DNA of 64,000 nucleotides, taken from NCBI RefSeq assembly GCF_000296215.2, contig NZ_CP013949.1, forward strand, positions 62,001 to 126,000, read 5' to 3'. A program made the translations under genes and the position numbers. Positions 33,334 through 43,375 of the stretch are shown here, piece after piece (the first letter of the stretch is position 1; the number at the start of each line of letters is the position of its first letter). The stretch is from Bradyrhizobium sp. CCGE-LA001 (GTDB taxonomy: Bacteria; Pseudomonadota; Alphaproteobacteria; Rhizobiales; Xanthobacteraceae). Under the pieces are notes generated by a model. That model did not search any database and was not told the DNA's origin. It saw only the letters and a program-made list of their open reading frames with translations.

Positions 33334-34677
33334 CTATGCAGGCGGCGTGCCGTTGATCGCCAGCACGTGGCCGGCCAGATACAGCGATCCCGTGATCAGG
33401 ATGCGCGGCGGGACCTCGTAGGCGAGCTTTGCCAAGCCGCGCAGCGCGGTTTCGATGCCGGGCGCGGGCTCGACGCGCATGCCGAGGCTGCGCGCGGCGT
33501 CCGCGAGACGGTCGACCGGCATCGCGTTCTCGATCTCGGGGATCGGCACCGCGATGATGTGACGGGTGAGGCCGGCGAAATTGGCGAGGAAGCCCTGCGC
33601 GTCCTTGTTGGCCATCATGCCTGATATGACCACCAGCGGCCGCGACACCCGCTCTTCGAGATCGCCGAGCGCCGCCGCGGCGACGCGGCCGCCTTCCGCA
33701 TTGTGCCCGCCGTCGAGCCAGATCTCCGAGCCTTGTGGCCCCCAGGACAGCAATTCGCCCGCGCTGATGCGCTGCATCCGCGCCGGCCACTCCGCGCCGA
33801 CGATGCCGGCCTCGAACGCAACGTGATTGACCTTCAGATGCGGAAGCGCGCGTAGCGTGGCGATCGCAAGCCCGGCATTGGCAAATTGGTGGCGGCCGAA
33901 CAGGCGCGGCGCCGGCAGATCCATCAGGCCGCGATCGTCGGAATAGACCAGACGTCCGCGCTCGACATTGACGTGCCAGCTCTCGTTCGCCGCAAACAGC
34001 GGCGCACGCATGCGTTTGGCTTGCGCTTCGATCACCGCCATCGCGTCCGGCTCCTGCTCGGCACAAATCACGGGCACGCCGCGCTTGATGATCGCGGCCT
34101 TCTCGCCGGCGATCGATGCCAGGGTGTCCCCGAGAAACTCCATGTGGTCCATGCTGACAGGCGTGATCACGCAGGCCGCCGGCGTGTCGACCACATTGGT
34201 CGAATCGAGCCGACCGCCGAGGCCCACTTCGAGCAGCACCACATCAGCCGGATTCTGCGCGAACAAGTGGAAGGCGGCCGCCGTCTTCAGCTCGAACACG
34301 GTTGCGGCTTCGCCAGCATTGACGCGCTCGACCTCTTCAAGCGCGGCGCGCAACTCGTCGTCGCCGACCAGCACCCCGCCGCCGGCGCGGCCGAGCCGGA
34401 AGCATTCGTTGATACGGACGAGATAGGGCGAGGTGTAGGCGTGGACGCGCTGGCCTGACGCTTCCAGCATCGCGCGCAGATAGGCCAGCGTCGAGCCCTT
34501 GCCGTTGGTGCCCGCGATATGGATCACCGGCGGCAGCTTGCGTTCGGGATGGCCGAGCCGTTCGAGCAGGCGGTGCATCCGCTCCAGCCCGAGATCGATG
34601 CGCTTCTGATGCAGGACCGACAGCCGCCCGATCACTTCGCCGAGCGGGGTCTTTGCACTGTCAGGGGAGGCGTTCAC
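33334..34677 (-). CDS. folC: Bifunctional folylpolyglutamate synthase/dihydrofolate synthase FolC
   Basis: FolC adds glutamate to dihydropteroate and further glutamates to folates. The 447 residues have the Mur-ligase-like ATP loop IAGTNGKGSTLAYL (about 53-66), HVYTSPYL-type segment AYTSPYLVRINE, GLGGRLDSTNVVD and the LDGGHNAEGG motif of the C-terminal domain. The start is a GTG at 34677 that shares GTGA with the accD stop, so accD and folC are translationally coupled, a conserved arrangement (trpFBA-accD-folC). Confidence 0.95.
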   Translation of the reverse strand: MNASPDSAKTPLGEVIGRLSVLHQKRIDLGLERMHRLLERLGHPERKLPPVIHIAGTNGKGSTLAYLRAMLEASGQRVHAYTSPYLVRINECFRLGRAGGGVLVGDDELRAALEEVERVNAGEAATVFELKTAAAFHLFAQNPADVVLLEVGLGGRLDSTNVVDTPAACVITPVSMDHMEFLGDTLASIAGEKAAIIKRGVPVICAEQEPDAMAVIEAQAKRMRAPLFAANESWHVNVERGRLVYSDDRGLMDLPAPRLFGRHQFANAGLAIATLRALPHLKVNHVAFEAGIVGAEWPARMQRISAGELLSWGPQGSEIWLDGGHNAEGGRVAAAALGDLEERVSRPLVVISGMMANKDAQGFLANFAGLTRHIIAVPIPEIENAMPVDRLADAARSLGMRVEPAPGIETALRGLAKLAYEVPPRILITGSLYLAGHVLAINGTPPA

Positions 34678-35615
34678 GCGTGGGGCGCAGCCGGCGCCGT
34701 CTCGGCGGCCGAGACGATCTGCGCCGGGCTCGCGACCGGCTGCACCGACTTCGATGCGCCTTCCTGCGCCGGCGCCTTGGTCAAGAGGCGGCAGAGCCGC
34801 GCCAGGGTCGGACGCAGCTCGTGGCGATGCACGACCATGTCGACCATGCCGTGCTCCTTGAGATATTCGGCCCGCTGGAAACCTTCGGGGAGCTTCTCGC
34901 GGATGGTCTGCTCGATCACGCGCGCGCCGGCGAAACCGATCAGCGCGCCGGGCTCGGCGATCTGCACGTCGCCGAGCATCGCATAGGACGCGGTGACGCC
35001 GCCGGTGGTGGGATTGGTAAGCACGACGATATAGGGCAGCTTGGCCTCGCGCAGCATCTGTACCGCAACGGTCGTGCGCGGCATCTGCATCAGCGACAGG
35101 ATGCCCTCCTGCATGCGCGCGCCGCCGGACGCGGCGAACACGATGAACGGCGAGTTCTTCTCGACCGCAAGCTCCATGCCGCGGACGATGGCTTCGCCCG
35201 CGGCCATGCCGAGCGAGCCGCCCATGAAATCGAAATCCTGCACGGCGACGACGACCGCAGCGCCTTCGAGCTTGCCGTAGCCGACCTTGATCGCATCATT
35301 CAAATTGGTGCGGGCGCGCGCGTCCTTGACGCGATCGACGTATTTCTTCTCGTCGCGGAACTTGAGCGGGTCGGGCGTGACCTCGGGCAGCGCAACGTCG
35401 AACCAGGTTTCGTTGTCGAAGATCGACTTCAACCGGGCCACCGCGCCCATGCGCATGTGGTAGTTCGAGCCGGGGATGACGAACTGGTTGGCCTCGACGT
35501 CCTTGTAGAACACGAGCTGTCCGGAATCCGGGCACTTGATCCACAAATTCTCCGGCGTCTCCCGCCGCAGCATGTTGCGGATCTTCGGCCGGACCACGTT
35601 GGTAAGCCAGTTCAT
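34674..35615 (-). CDS. accD: Acetyl-CoA carboxylase carboxyltransferase subunit beta AccD
   Basis: AccD with AccA transfers the carboxyl group from carboxybiotin to acetyl-CoA to make malonyl-CoA. The 313 residues carry the crotonase-like core, with GGSLGMAAGEAIVRG, ASGGARMQEGILSLMQMP and LTNPTTGGVTASYAMLGD. The N-terminal zinc ribbon of E. coli AccD (two CxxC pairs) is degenerate: the segment reads WIKCPDSGQLVF and QFVIPGSNYHMRM, leaving one cysteine of four. A 40-residue Ala/Pro-rich tail ends the protein. Downstream of trpA, coupled to folC. Confidence 0.95.
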   Translation of the reverse strand: MNWLTNVVRPKIRNMLRRETPENLWIKCPDSGQLVFYKDVEANQFVIPGSNYHMRMGAVARLKSIFDNETWFDVALPEVTPDPLKFRDEKKYVDRVKDARARTNLNDAIKVGYGKLEGAAVVVAVQDFDFMGGSLGMAAGEAIVRGMELAVEKNSPFIVFAASGGARMQEGILSLMQMPRTTVAVQMLREAKLPYIVVLTNPTTGGVTASYAMLGDVQIAEPGALIGFAGARVIEQTIREKLPEGFQRAEYLKEHGMVDMVVHRHELRPTLARLCRLLTKAPAQEGASKSVQPVASPAQIVSAAETAPAAPHA

Positions 35616-35726
35616 GGTTTGCTCCGATGTGCGAACCCGCGTAGGGCTGCCTGAAAGGATATATGGCTGCCGGGCCCCTGCCCGGCAAGCCGCCGTGTCA
35701 CCCGTCCGAACAGCGAAAATAATGGC

Positions 35727-36559
35727 CTATTCCGCCGCCTGTTGCGCGCCCTTGACGCCCTGGGCCAGGGCCGCCGTCAACTCAGCCACCGCGTTAACCG
35801 TTTTGGCCGTCGCGCGTCCCTCGGCATCGAGGCTGTTCTGGAGCGCATCGACCAGTGCGGTGCCGACCACCGAACCATCGGCCTTCTCGGCAATGGCGCG
35901 CGCCGCTTCCGGCGTGCGGATGCCGAAGCCGACGCAGATCGGCAGCTTGGTATGCCGCTTGATGCGCGCGACGGCTTCACCGACTACGTTCGCGTCCGCC
36001 GCCGCTGCACCGGTGATACCGGCGATCGAGACGTAATAGACGAAGCCTGACGTGTTCGCGAGCACCGCCGGCAGGCGCTTGTCGTCGGTCGTCGGGGTCG
36101 CGAGGCGAATGAAATTCAGGCCGGCCTTCAGCGCGGGAATGCAGAGCTCGTCGTCTTCCTCCGGCGGCAAATCGACGATGATCAGGCCGTCAACGCCTGA
36201 TGTCTTGGCGTCCGCCAAGAACTTGTCGACGCCGTAAATGTAGATCGGATTGTAGTAGCCCATCAGCACCAGCGGCGTGAGGTTGTCGTCCTTGCGGAAG
36301 TCGCGCACGAGATCGAGCGTCTTCTTCAGCGTCATGCCGACCTTGAGCGCACGTAGACCTGCAGCCTGGATCGAGGGACCATCCGCCATCGGATCGGTGA
36401 AGGGAATGCCCAGTTCGATGACGTCGGAGCCTGATTTCGAGAGTGCCTTGACGATCTCGAGCGACGTCGCCGGATCGGGATCGCCGGCCATCACATAGGT
36501 GACGAAGGCCGCGCGGCCCTGCTTTTTCAGCTCGGCGAAACGGGTGTCGATACGCGTGG

Positions 36560-36563
<4 letters not shown>
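35727..36563 (-). CDS. trpA: Tryptophan synthase alpha subunit TrpA
   Basis: TrpA cleaves indole-3-glycerol phosphate to indole and glyceraldehyde-3-phosphate; indole passes through a tunnel to TrpB. The 278-residue TIM barrel has the catalytic Glu50 (DVIELGIPFTDPMADGP) and Asp61. The start is a GTG at 36563 sharing GTGA with the trpB stop. It ends the trpF-trpB-trpA group; accD follows after 111 bases that include a short hairpin. Confidence 0.97.
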
Positions 36564-37773
<1,210 letters not shown>

Positions 37774-37777
<4 letters not shown>

Positions 37778-38433
37778 CGTACGCTCAACTCTTGGATGGC
37801 GCGCGCGGCGCGGATGAAGGCCTTGATCATGTCAGGATCCTTGACGCCGGGAATGCTCTCGACACCCGAGGACACATCGACGCCACCGGCGCGGGTGACG
37901 CGGAGGGCTTCCGCGACGTTGTCGGCGTGAAGCCCGCCCGAGACCATGTAGGGCAATTTGAGATCGAGGTTTTCGAGCAGGTGCCAGTCGAAGGGCGCGC
38001 CGAGGCCGCCGGGGCGGGTTGCGTCCTTCGGCGCGCGCGCATCGAACAGGATGCTGTCGGCGACTGCGGCATAGCCGGGCAGCACGGCGAGATCGGCGGT
38101 GGTCGCAACCGGTACGGCTTTCATCACCGGGCGGCCGTACTTCTGCTTGATGTCGCGCAGCCGCGCGACGCTCTCCTTGCCGTGGAGCTGCAGCATGTCC
38201 GGCGACAGCGCATCCATGATGTTGTCGAGCGTGGCGTCATCGGCATCGACGGTGAGCGCAACCTTGAGCGCGCGTCGCTTCACCTGGCGGCCGAGGTCGC
38301 GTCCCATCTCGAGCGACAGATGCCGGGGCGACGGAGGGAAGAACACGAATCCCACCATGTCGGCGCCCGCGTCGAGCGCCACTTCGAGCGTCTCGCGCGT
38401 GGACAGGCCGCAGATCTTGACGAGCAGGGACAT
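37774..38433 (-). CDS. trpF: Phosphoribosylanthranilate isomerase TrpF
   Basis: TrpF isomerises phosphoribosylanthranilate in tryptophan synthesis. From the ATG at 38433 the protein is 219 residues with the catalytic cysteine in VKICGLST (Cys8), the general-base segment ILFDARAPK and the phosphate loop YMVSGGLHADNV. The open frame extends 89 codons upstream without family match. GAG-rich bases precede the ATG. It is first of trpF-trpB-trpA. Confidence 0.95.
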
Positions 38434-38498
38434 GGTCTCAAAAGCAACTGGAGGCCGCAAGCGGCGGCCGGGAAGCGGGTTTTCAGGTCGGGCCGCTT

Positions 38499-38891
38499 CT
38501 ACAACGTCGCGCGCTGCTTGTCTCGCCCGATGGGCCCGTAAAGGTCGACCCCCGAGGGGACCGGGAGGCGCTGGGCTTCGGGCCTTGCTGCGGCCATCTG
38601 GGCCCGCAGATCGGCCAGTTCGCCCCTGGCCGCCCGGGCATCCGCATCGTTCCGTCGCGCAGCGCGCCGCCAATGCCGCTGGCCGAGCCAGACGGCGCAT
38701 CCCCCCGCCAGGACGCCGAAGGCGGCGACCAGGATCAGAAGCAGGAACAGCGGCAGGGTGGCCGAAAGAGACGGATCATCCGTCATGAAGGGATCGAAGG
38801 AGACGGTGACGAATTGCCGGTTGGCGACGGCGAAAGTCACCAGGATCAGGCCCAGCGGAATCACGATCAGCGCGGTCAGGAACTTTCGCAT
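38499..38891 (-). CDS. LapA-domain (DUF1049) inner-membrane protein
   Basis: The 130-residue protein has two membrane helices: residues about 4-22 (LTALIVIPLGLILVTFAVAN) and about 43-68 (LPLFLLLILVAAFGVLAGGC), then a charged cytoplasmic helix. This is the LapA/YciS layout (DUF1049); E. coli LapA works with LapB in lipopolysaccharide assembly control, where a zinc-ribbon TPR protein would be the partner, but no lapB is adjacent. The position between ihfB and trpF is typical of alphaproteobacteria, while in E. coli lapA also lies near ihfB/rpsA. Start set at MRKFLTAL. Confidence 0.85.
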   Translation of the reverse strand: MRKFLTALIVIPLGLILVTFAVANRQFVTVSFDPFMTDDPSLSATLPLFLLLILVAAFGVLAGGCAVWLGQRHWRRAARRNDADARAARGELADLRAQMAAARPEAQRLPVPSGVDLYGPIGRDKQRATL

Positions 38892-38962
38892 CTCGCTTCG
38901 TTCGCCTTGAATCAAGCTTCCGGCTGCATGGTGTGCGACCGCGGGATTCCCCTGACGCCGGC

Positions 38963-39268
38963 TCAGTCTGCCGCGCCGGGATCCGGATGGTCGCGGTTCA
39001 GCCGCTCGCGCATTTCCTTGCCGGTCTTGAAGAATGGAACGCTCTTCTGATCGACGGGCACATGGGCGCCGGTGCGCGGATTGCGCCCGGCGCGTGCAGG
39101 GCGATGCTTGACCGAGAAGGCACCGAAGCCGCGCAGCTCGACGCGATCGCCGCGTGCGAGGGCCGCTACGATCTCTTCGAGAATCGCATTCACAATGTTC
39201 TCGACATCCCGCTGGTACAGATGCGGGTTGTGCTCGGCGATGCGCTGAACAAGTTCGGATTTGATCAT
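38963..39268 (-). CDS. ihfB: Integration host factor beta subunit IhfB
   Basis: IHF-beta pairs with IHF-alpha to bend DNA sharply at specific sites, assisting sigma-54 promoters, replication and recombination. The 101 residues carry the HU/IHF fold with MIKSELVQRIAEHNPHL at the start, VELRGFGAFSVKHRPARAGR and the beta-arm motif NPRTGAHVPV whose proline intercalates DNA. The rpsA-ihfB neighbourhood is conserved; here sppA lies between them. Confidence 0.95.
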   Translation of the reverse strand: MIKSELVQRIAEHNPHLYQRDVENIVNAILEEIVAALARGDRVELRGFGAFSVKHRPARAGRNPRTGAHVPVDQKSVPFFKTGKEMRERLNRDHPDPGAAD

Positions 39269-39439
39269 CGAGAGATAGGACCCGGAAGCGTGCGGATGAC
39301 CATTTCCGTGAAAATACCGTGATCTGTCAAGACGCTAAATCAAGGTTGAGCGTCGTGAAAATGCGTGACAAATGCCGAAAAAGCAGGCTGGCCCGGCACG
39401 CGCGAGACGGGAAAAACCTTCCGAACTCGCCTGGTTCCC

Positions 39440-40420
39440 TCAGTTTGACGCGGCCGGCTGCCACAGGGCCAGCATTCCATCCATTCCGAACCGATCGACA
39501 GCCTGCACGACGCCGGTTTGCCCGATTTGCTGCGCAATCGAGCCCAAACCAAGCGCTTCCAGCGTCACGGCAGCGGCCGTCCTGAGGAACGTCAGATCGC
39601 CCAAGCGCGGCTGGAGCTTGTAATCGCGCACGCTGAGGCCCTTCTTCACGCCCTTGTTCTCGACCAGCCAGGTCACCGCCGTCTTCTCGTCGCCGATCTG
39701 GTCGATCAGCTTGAGATCGATCGCTTGGCGGCCGGTGAAGACGCGGCCATCAGCCACTTTCTCCAGCTGCGTGTCATCCATGCCACGCCGTTCCTTCACC
39801 AGGCCCCTGAACCAGGAATAGGAATCCTTCACCAGCGCGTCGAGCGCGGCGCGCGCCTCCGGGCTGGTGGGCTCGAAACCATTGGGCGCGGCCTTCAGCG
39901 GCGACGACTTCACCTCCTCGACCTTGACGCCGATGGTCTTCAACAGCTCGGTGACGTTCGGATACTGGAACAGCACGCCGATCGAGCCGACCAGCGAGCT
40001 CTGCTGGGCGACGATGTGGTCGCTCGCGATCGCGGTGATGTAACCGCCGGAGGCGGCAAGGCCTTCGACCACGACGACCAGCGGCTTCTTCGCCTTCAGC
40101 CGGGTGAGCGAGTCATAGAGCTGCTCAGATCCGGCAGTGGTGCCGCCCGGCGAGTTGATGTGCACGATGACGGCAGCAGCCTGCGAATTCTCCAGCCGCT
40201 CCAGCGCCTGGGTGCGTTCGGAATCGCTGCGGATCAAGCCCTCGATGTTGACGCGCGCGATCGAGCCGGCGGATGCGAAGGTGCCGCGCGCGCCTGGGGT
40301 CGCGATCAGCGCAACGCTCGCAATCGCCGCGATCGCGATCAACGCAGCCATCACGCGCCAGAACGTCAGTTTGCGGCGGATCCTGCGGCGATCGACGATG
40401 ATGTCAGAATCGAGCGACAT
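39440..40420 (-). CDS. sppA: Signal peptide peptidase SppA
   Basis: SppA is an inner-membrane serine/lysine-dyad protease that digests cleaved signal peptides. The 326-residue short form has an N-terminal membrane helix (about 22-41, VMAALIAIAAIASVALIA), nucleophile Ser124 in GLAASGGYITA and the general base Lys176 in SSPLKAAPNG, plus the INSPGGTTAGSEQLYD segment. Length fits the single-domain SppA rather than the duplicated E. coli form. It lies between rpsA and ihfB on the same strand. Confidence 0.95.
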   Translation of the reverse strand: MSLDSDIIVDRRRIRRKLTFWRVMAALIAIAAIASVALIATPGARGTFASAGSIARVNIEGLIRSDSERTQALERLENSQAAAVIVHINSPGGTTAGSEQLYDSLTRLKAKKPLVVVVEGLAASGGYITAIASDHIVAQQSSLVGSIGVLFQYPNVTELLKTIGVKVEEVKSSPLKAAPNGFEPTSPEARAALDALVKDSYSWFRGLVKERRGMDDTQLEKVADGRVFTGRQAIDLKLIDQIGDEKTAVTWLVENKGVKKGLSVRDYKLQPRLGDLTFLRTAAAVTLEALGLGSIAQQIGQTGVVQAVDRFGMDGMLALWQPAASN

Positions 40421-40557
40421 CGAGATATCTCCAAATGAATGATCGGGCGCGTTGTGCCGTCACGGCATGACCAATGGCTTATCTGGATACATCAATTGCG
40501 ACGCAATTTGAAGAAAACAAGGCTGTGATGGCGGGGTGAGCAAGCCGCCGCAAACTC

Positions 40558-40700
40558 GGTCGTCATCCCCGCGAAGGCGGGGATCCAATAACCACAGGGA
40601 GAAGTCGTTACGCGAGCTGGCAACTGCGAGTCTTCGCAAAACCACTCCCTGTGGTTTGGGCCCCTGATCTGCGCTCCGCTCGTCAGGGACGACAGCGGAG
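40558..40700. repeat. Intergenic palindromic repeat, family E
   Basis: The segment contains CGTCATCCCCGCGAAGGCGGGGATCC-type sequence (in itself a hairpin CCCCGC-GAAG-GCGGGG), then ACCACAGGGAG and its complement CTCCCTGTGGT, and ends with GTCAGGGACGAC. Sequences of this kind recur between genes of Bradyrhizobium. One copy is present in the window. Confidence 0.7.
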
Positions 40701-40711
40701 TATGTGCCCAC

Positions 40712-40739
40712 AAAAAAGCCCCGGCTCGCGCCGGGGCTT
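40712..40739 (-). terminator. Intrinsic terminator of rpsA
   Basis: Read on the minus strand, a 9-bp GC-rich stem (AAGCCCCGG with CCGGGGCTT, loop CGCGAG) is followed by a run of six T. It begins 27 bases after the rpsA stop and is the clearest intrinsic terminator in the window. Confidence 0.92.
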
Positions 40740-40765
40740 CGATGCAGCGAAACGAAGCGTTTCGC

Positions 40766-42472
40766 TTACTTGCTGTCGCGGTTCTTGAGCGCGGTGCCGA
40801 GGATGTCGCCGAGCGTCGCACCCGAATCGGAGGAGCCGTACTGCGCGATGGCTTCCTTCTCTTCGGCGACTTCGAGCGCCTTGATCGACACCTGGACCTT
40901 GCGGGCCTTCTTGTCGAACTGGATCACGCGGGCATCGACCTTCTCGCCGACGGCGAAGCGTTCGGCGCGCTGATCGTTGCGGTCACGCGCGAGCTCCGAG
41001 CGCTTGATGAAGGTGGAGAAGTCGGTACCGGCGATCTTCACCTCGATACCGCTCTCCTTCACTTCGAGCACTTCGCAGGTCACGACCGCGCCCTTCTTGA
41101 CATCGCCCGGCTCGGCGAAGGGGTCGCCTTCGAGCTGCTTGATGCCGAGCGAGATACGCTCCTTCTCGACGTCCACATCGAGCACCACGGCTTTCACCAC
41201 GTCGCCCTTCTTGTAGTTGTCGATCACCTGCTCGCCCGGAAGCTTCCAGTCGAGATCGGAGAGGTGGACCATGCCGTCGACGTCGCCTTCGAGACCCAGG
41301 AACAGACCGAACTCGGTCTTGTTCTTGACCTCGCCCTCGACCACCGAACCGGTCGGATGGCCTTCGACGAAGACCTCCCAGGGGTTGCGCATGGTCTGCT
41401 TGAGACCGAGCGAGATGCGGCGCTTGACGGAATCGACTTCCAGCACCTGCACGTCGACTTCCTGCGATGTCGACACGATCTTGCCGGGGTGCATGTTCTT
41501 CTTGGTCCACGACATCTCGGAGACGTGGATCAGGCCTTCAATGCCCGGCTCGAGCTCGACGAACGCACCGTAGTCGGTGATGTTGGTGACGCGGCCGGTG
41601 AAGCGGGCACCCAGCGGGTACTTGGCTTCGATACCCTGCCACGGATCGTCCAGCAGCTGCTTCATACCCAGCGAGATGCGGTGCGTCTCGTGGTTGATCT
41701 TGATGATCTTGACCTTCACGGTCTGGCCGATCGAGAGCACCTCGGTCGGATGGTTGACACGGCGCCACGCGATGTCGGTGACGTGCAGCAGGCCGTCGAT
41801 GCCGCCGAGATCAACGAACGCACCGTAATCGGTGATGTTCTTGACCACGCCGTCGATGACCTGACCCTCTTCGAGGTTCTGCACCAGCTCCTGACGCTGC
41901 TCGGCGCGGGTCTCTTCGAGAACCGTGCGGCGGGACACCACGATGTTGCCGCGGCGACGGTCCATCTTGAGGATCTGGAACGGCTGCGAGTTGTTCATCA
42001 GCGGCGCAACGTCGCGGATCGGACGAATGTCGACCTGCGAGCGCGGCAGGAAGGCCACGGCACCGTCGAGGTCGACCGTGAAGCCGCCCTTGACCTGGTT
42101 GAAGATGACGCCGTTGACCTTCTCGTTGTTCTGGAAGGCCTTCTCGAGCTTGCCCCAGCTCTCTTCGCGGCGCGCCTTGTCGCGCGAGAGGACGGCCTCG
42201 CCGAGGGCATTCTCGATGCGATCGAGGAACACTTCCACCTCGTCGCCGACCTTGAGATCGGAGTCACGGCCGGGGCCGGAAAATTCGCGCAGGGCCACGC
42301 GGCCCTCGGTCTTCAGGCCGACGTCGATGACGGCCATGTCCTTTTCAATTGCAACCACCTTGCCCTTGACTACGGAGCTTTCCTGCAGGTTGCCACCTGC
42401 AAAGGACTCGTCGAGCATCGCGGCGAAATCGTCGCGCGACGGGCTATAGGTATCAGCAGAAGTCGAAGCCAT
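40766..42472 (-). CDS. rpsA: 30S ribosomal protein S1
   Basis: S1 binds mRNA and docks it on the ribosome, mainly for leaders with weak Shine-Dalgarno sites. From the ATG at 42472 (TGGAG seven bases upstream) it has 568 residues, like other alphaproteobacterial S1. Six S1/OB repeats are seen, recognisable by repeated G-x-V-x-x-I-T-D-Y-G-A-F-V-(D/E)-L segments (for example VVKNITDYGAFVDLGG and VTNITDYGAFVELEPG). The frame extends upstream to 42697 without family match. It follows cmk, with 264 bases between, and has a strong terminator. Confidence 0.97.
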   Translation of the reverse strand: MASTSADTYSPSRDDFAAMLDESFAGGNLQESSVVKGKVVAIEKDMAVIDVGLKTEGRVALREFSGPGRDSDLKVGDEVEVFLDRIENALGEAVLSRDKARREESWGKLEKAFQNNEKVNGVIFNQVKGGFTVDLDGAVAFLPRSQVDIRPIRDVAPLMNNSQPFQILKMDRRRGNIVVSRRTVLEETRAEQRQELVQNLEEGQVIDGVVKNITDYGAFVDLGGIDGLLHVTDIAWRRVNHPTEVLSIGQTVKVKIIKINHETHRISLGMKQLLDDPWQGIEAKYPLGARFTGRVTNITDYGAFVELEPGIEGLIHVSEMSWTKKNMHPGKIVSTSQEVDVQVLEVDSVKRRISLGLKQTMRNPWEVFVEGHPTGSVVEGEVKNKTEFGLFLGLEGDVDGMVHLSDLDWKLPGEQVIDNYKKGDVVKAVVLDVDVEKERISLGIKQLEGDPFAEPGDVKKGAVVTCEVLEVKESGIEVKIAGTDFSTFIKRSELARDRNDQRAERFAVGEKVDARVIQFDKKARKVQVSIKALEVAEEKEAIAQYGSSDSGATLGDILGTALKNRDSK

Positions 42473-42736
42473 TGGTTCTCCAGTTGCGGATGTCGTGCCG
42501 GCCGTTGGGTTTATGGGCGCATCGCACGCGCAGTGTCGGAAGGTCCGCAAGACCTTCGAGCGACCGCTCGCTGCTCCGGCTGGCACCGGAACGGCGAAAG
42601 CGGGCCGGCTGAGGCCCGCGCGTTCGATACGTGAAAATTCTTGTCCGGAAGCTGGATCGCGCCGGTCCCAAACGGGAACCGAAGTTATCGACCTCAAAGA
42701 GCGGGAGCGGGCACTTCCTCCAATGACGGCTGCGGC

Positions 42737-43375
42737 TTAACCCCGCGACCGGCCCGCTCGGACGGCCTCGATAATGTCGATGGCAGCCCGGACGCCGCCT
42801 TCTATATCCAGTTGGGAGTTGTCTAGCAAGTAAGCATCCGGGGCGGGTTTTAAAGGCGCAATCGGCCGGTTCTTGTCGCGGTCGTCGCGCTGGATGATGT
42901 CGGCGAGCACGGCGGCCTCGTCCGCGTCCTCGCCCCTCGCCCGGGCCTCCATGGTCCGGCGGCGGGCGCGGACCTTGGGATCGGCGACGACGAATATCTT
43001 CACGTCGGCATGCGGACAGATCACGGTTCCAATGTCGCGACCGTCAAGCACCGCGCCGGGCGGATCCGCCGCGAATTGCCGCTGGAAATTGAGCAGGACT
43101 TCCCGAACCCTTGGGATCGCCGACACGATCGAGGCGCCCTCGCCCGCCAATTGGGTCTTCAGGGCTGGATTGCCGAATTTTTCGGGATCGAGCTCCAAAG
43201 CGGCCTGCACGGCGGCCGCCTCGTCGTTGAGATCGTGACCGGACTGCATCAGGGCATAGGCGACGGCGCGATAGATCACGCCGGTATCGAGGTGGCGATA
43301 ACCGTAATGGTGGGCAAGACGCTTGCCGAGCGTCCCCTTGCCCGAGGCCGCGGGCCCGTCGATGGCAATGATCAT
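42737..43375 (-). CDS. cmk: Cytidylate kinase
   Basis: Cmk phosphorylates CMP and dCMP. The 212 residues begin with the P-loop IAIDGPAASGKGTLGKRLA (3-21) followed by YRHLDTGVIYRAVAY, and contain the DGRDIGTVICP NMP-binding motif and a lid with R-x-x-x-R arginines (VRARRRTMEAR). It overlaps aroA by four bases; the aroA-cmk-rpsA order is widely conserved. Confidence 0.96.
   Translation of the reverse strand: MIIAIDGPAASGKGTLGKRLAHHYGYRHLDTGVIYRAVAYALMQSGHDLNDEAAAVQAALELDPEKFGNPALKTQLAGEGASIVSAIPRVREVLLNFQRQFAADPPGAVLDGRDIGTVICPHADVKIFVVADPKVRARRRTMEARARGEDADEAAVLADIIQRDDRDKNRPIAPLKPAPDAYLLDNSQLDIEGGVRAAIDIIEAVRAGRSRG

Larger units (their letters stand above)
40421..40765. other. Intergenic region between sppA and rpsA
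   Basis: This 345-base gap holds the rpsA terminator (40712-40739) and an imperfect palindromic repeat (40558-40700). The sppA promoter should lie in the first ~130 bases; no clear boxes were identified. No gene is supported. Confidence 0.6.

Noticed and set aside
38434..38700. Upstream extension of trpF by 89 codons
   Set aside because: Composition and lack of similarity show it is out-of-gene; the ATG at 38433 fits the family N-terminus.
40570..40592. CCCCGC-GAAG-GCGGGG considered as a CRISPR-type repeat
   Set aside because: Only one copy with no spacers; no cas gene; belongs to a palindromic repeat.
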